From NCBI GenBank assembly GCA_945872565.1, contig CAMBZN010000011.1, positions 1-43,819 of the forward strand: a stretch of DNA of 43,819 nucleotides. Reading direction: 5' to 3'. Numbering within the stretch: position 1 is the first letter of the stretch; each line of letters starts with the position of its first letter. Position numbers and translations under genes: made by a program. This DNA comes from Chlamydia trachomatis (GTDB lineage: Bacteria; Chlamydiota; Chlamydiia; Chlamydiales; 2-12-FULL-49-11). Positions 43,671 to 43,819 of the stretch are shown in pieces. Under the pieces are notes generated by a model. That model ran no database searches. It was given only the letters and a program-made list of their open reading frames with translations, and was not told the origin of the DNA.

Positions 43671-43819
43671 ATGCCAATTTTATTCCAAAATGAGCGTGTT
43701 AGTTATAATGACAATCATTTTATGAACTTAGTGGAAACAGCTCTATCCTATGGCGGCCGTGAAATAACAGTAGCTAATGGCGTTATAGAAAACATTTCTG
43801 GTAAGGTAAACGTTAATCC
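43671..43819 (+). CDS. Start of a gene running off the right edge
   Basis: ATG 43671 with AAGAAGG 8 nt upstream; 49 codons are visible (MPILFQNERVSYNDNHFMNL...) and the frame is open to the edge. A -10-like TATAAT (43633-43638) lies before it. The 15-bp AATCATTATATAATT at 43636-43650 also occurs at 43510-43524 upstream of the divergent membrane gene. Too short to assign. Confidence 0.6.
   Translation, partial: MPILFQNERVSYNDNHFMNLVETALSYGGREITVANGVIENISGKVNVN

Overview
The window is AT-rich DNA from a member of the Chlamydiota, most likely an environmental (amoeba- or arthropod-associated) lineage rather than a Chlamydia pathogen. The best evidence is the ribonucleotide reductase pair at the right end. 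NrdA carries several N-terminal ATP-cone modules, and NrdB has Phe where the radical Tyr normally sits, the class Ic arrangement typified by Chlamydia trachomatis. Around it are housekeeping genes (pssA, rmuC, a PhoH/PIN protein, an RRM protein, a DEAD-box helicase, tmRNA) mixed with lineage-specific low-complexity and repeat proteins. The genus cannot be fixed from the sequence alone.

Layout. (1) 1-2340: two tandem minus-strand paralogues, Gln-rich coiled-coil proteins ending in short repeats; the first runs off the left edge. (2) 2311-12081: a block bounded by a roughly 430-bp direct repeat (2311-2742 and 11650-12081). It holds a phage-type packaging pair (small and large terminase), an Xre regulator, hypothetical genes, and a 1201-residue protein that joins five zinc-ribbon repeats, an SNF2-type ATPase and an Rrp8-like methyltransferase. 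(3) 12069-20540: an 8.5-kb integrative element inserted at the 3' end of the tmRNA gene. It is bounded by a 24-bp attachment core and carries a tyrosine integrase, a coupled cargo gene, an AlpA/excisionase-like gene, a DUF927 replication ATPase, an HGGxST-type small protein, a CHC2/Toprim primase and a lipoprotein. This is the gene order of a phage satellite. (4) 20540-30082: tmRNA, RRM protein, DEAD-box helicase with eight 15-residue repeats, TrmH/SpoU methyltransferase, Na+/solute symporter, PhoH-like protein, MscS-like channel and a SWIM-like protein. (5) 30201-38695: SH3-domain envelope protein, a MITE-like 160-bp element, rmuC, a DUF4116-repeat protein flanked by short direct repeats, an APH-fold kinase with an N-terminal signal-like segment, pssA and a large unknown protein. 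(6) 38740-43819: NrdR boxes, nrdA, nrdB, a small membrane protein and the start of one more gene.

How the parts may work together. The integrase would act on the tmRNA attachment core together with paired short repeats at both element ends. The AlpA-like protein would switch excision and/or replication, while the DUF927 protein and primase would replicate the circle. The neighbouring block supplies terminase but shows no capsid, portal or tail genes, so it looks like a packaging and defence (or anti-restriction) remnant next to the satellite. Functional statements about the elements are inferences from motifs and gene order; no homology search was run.
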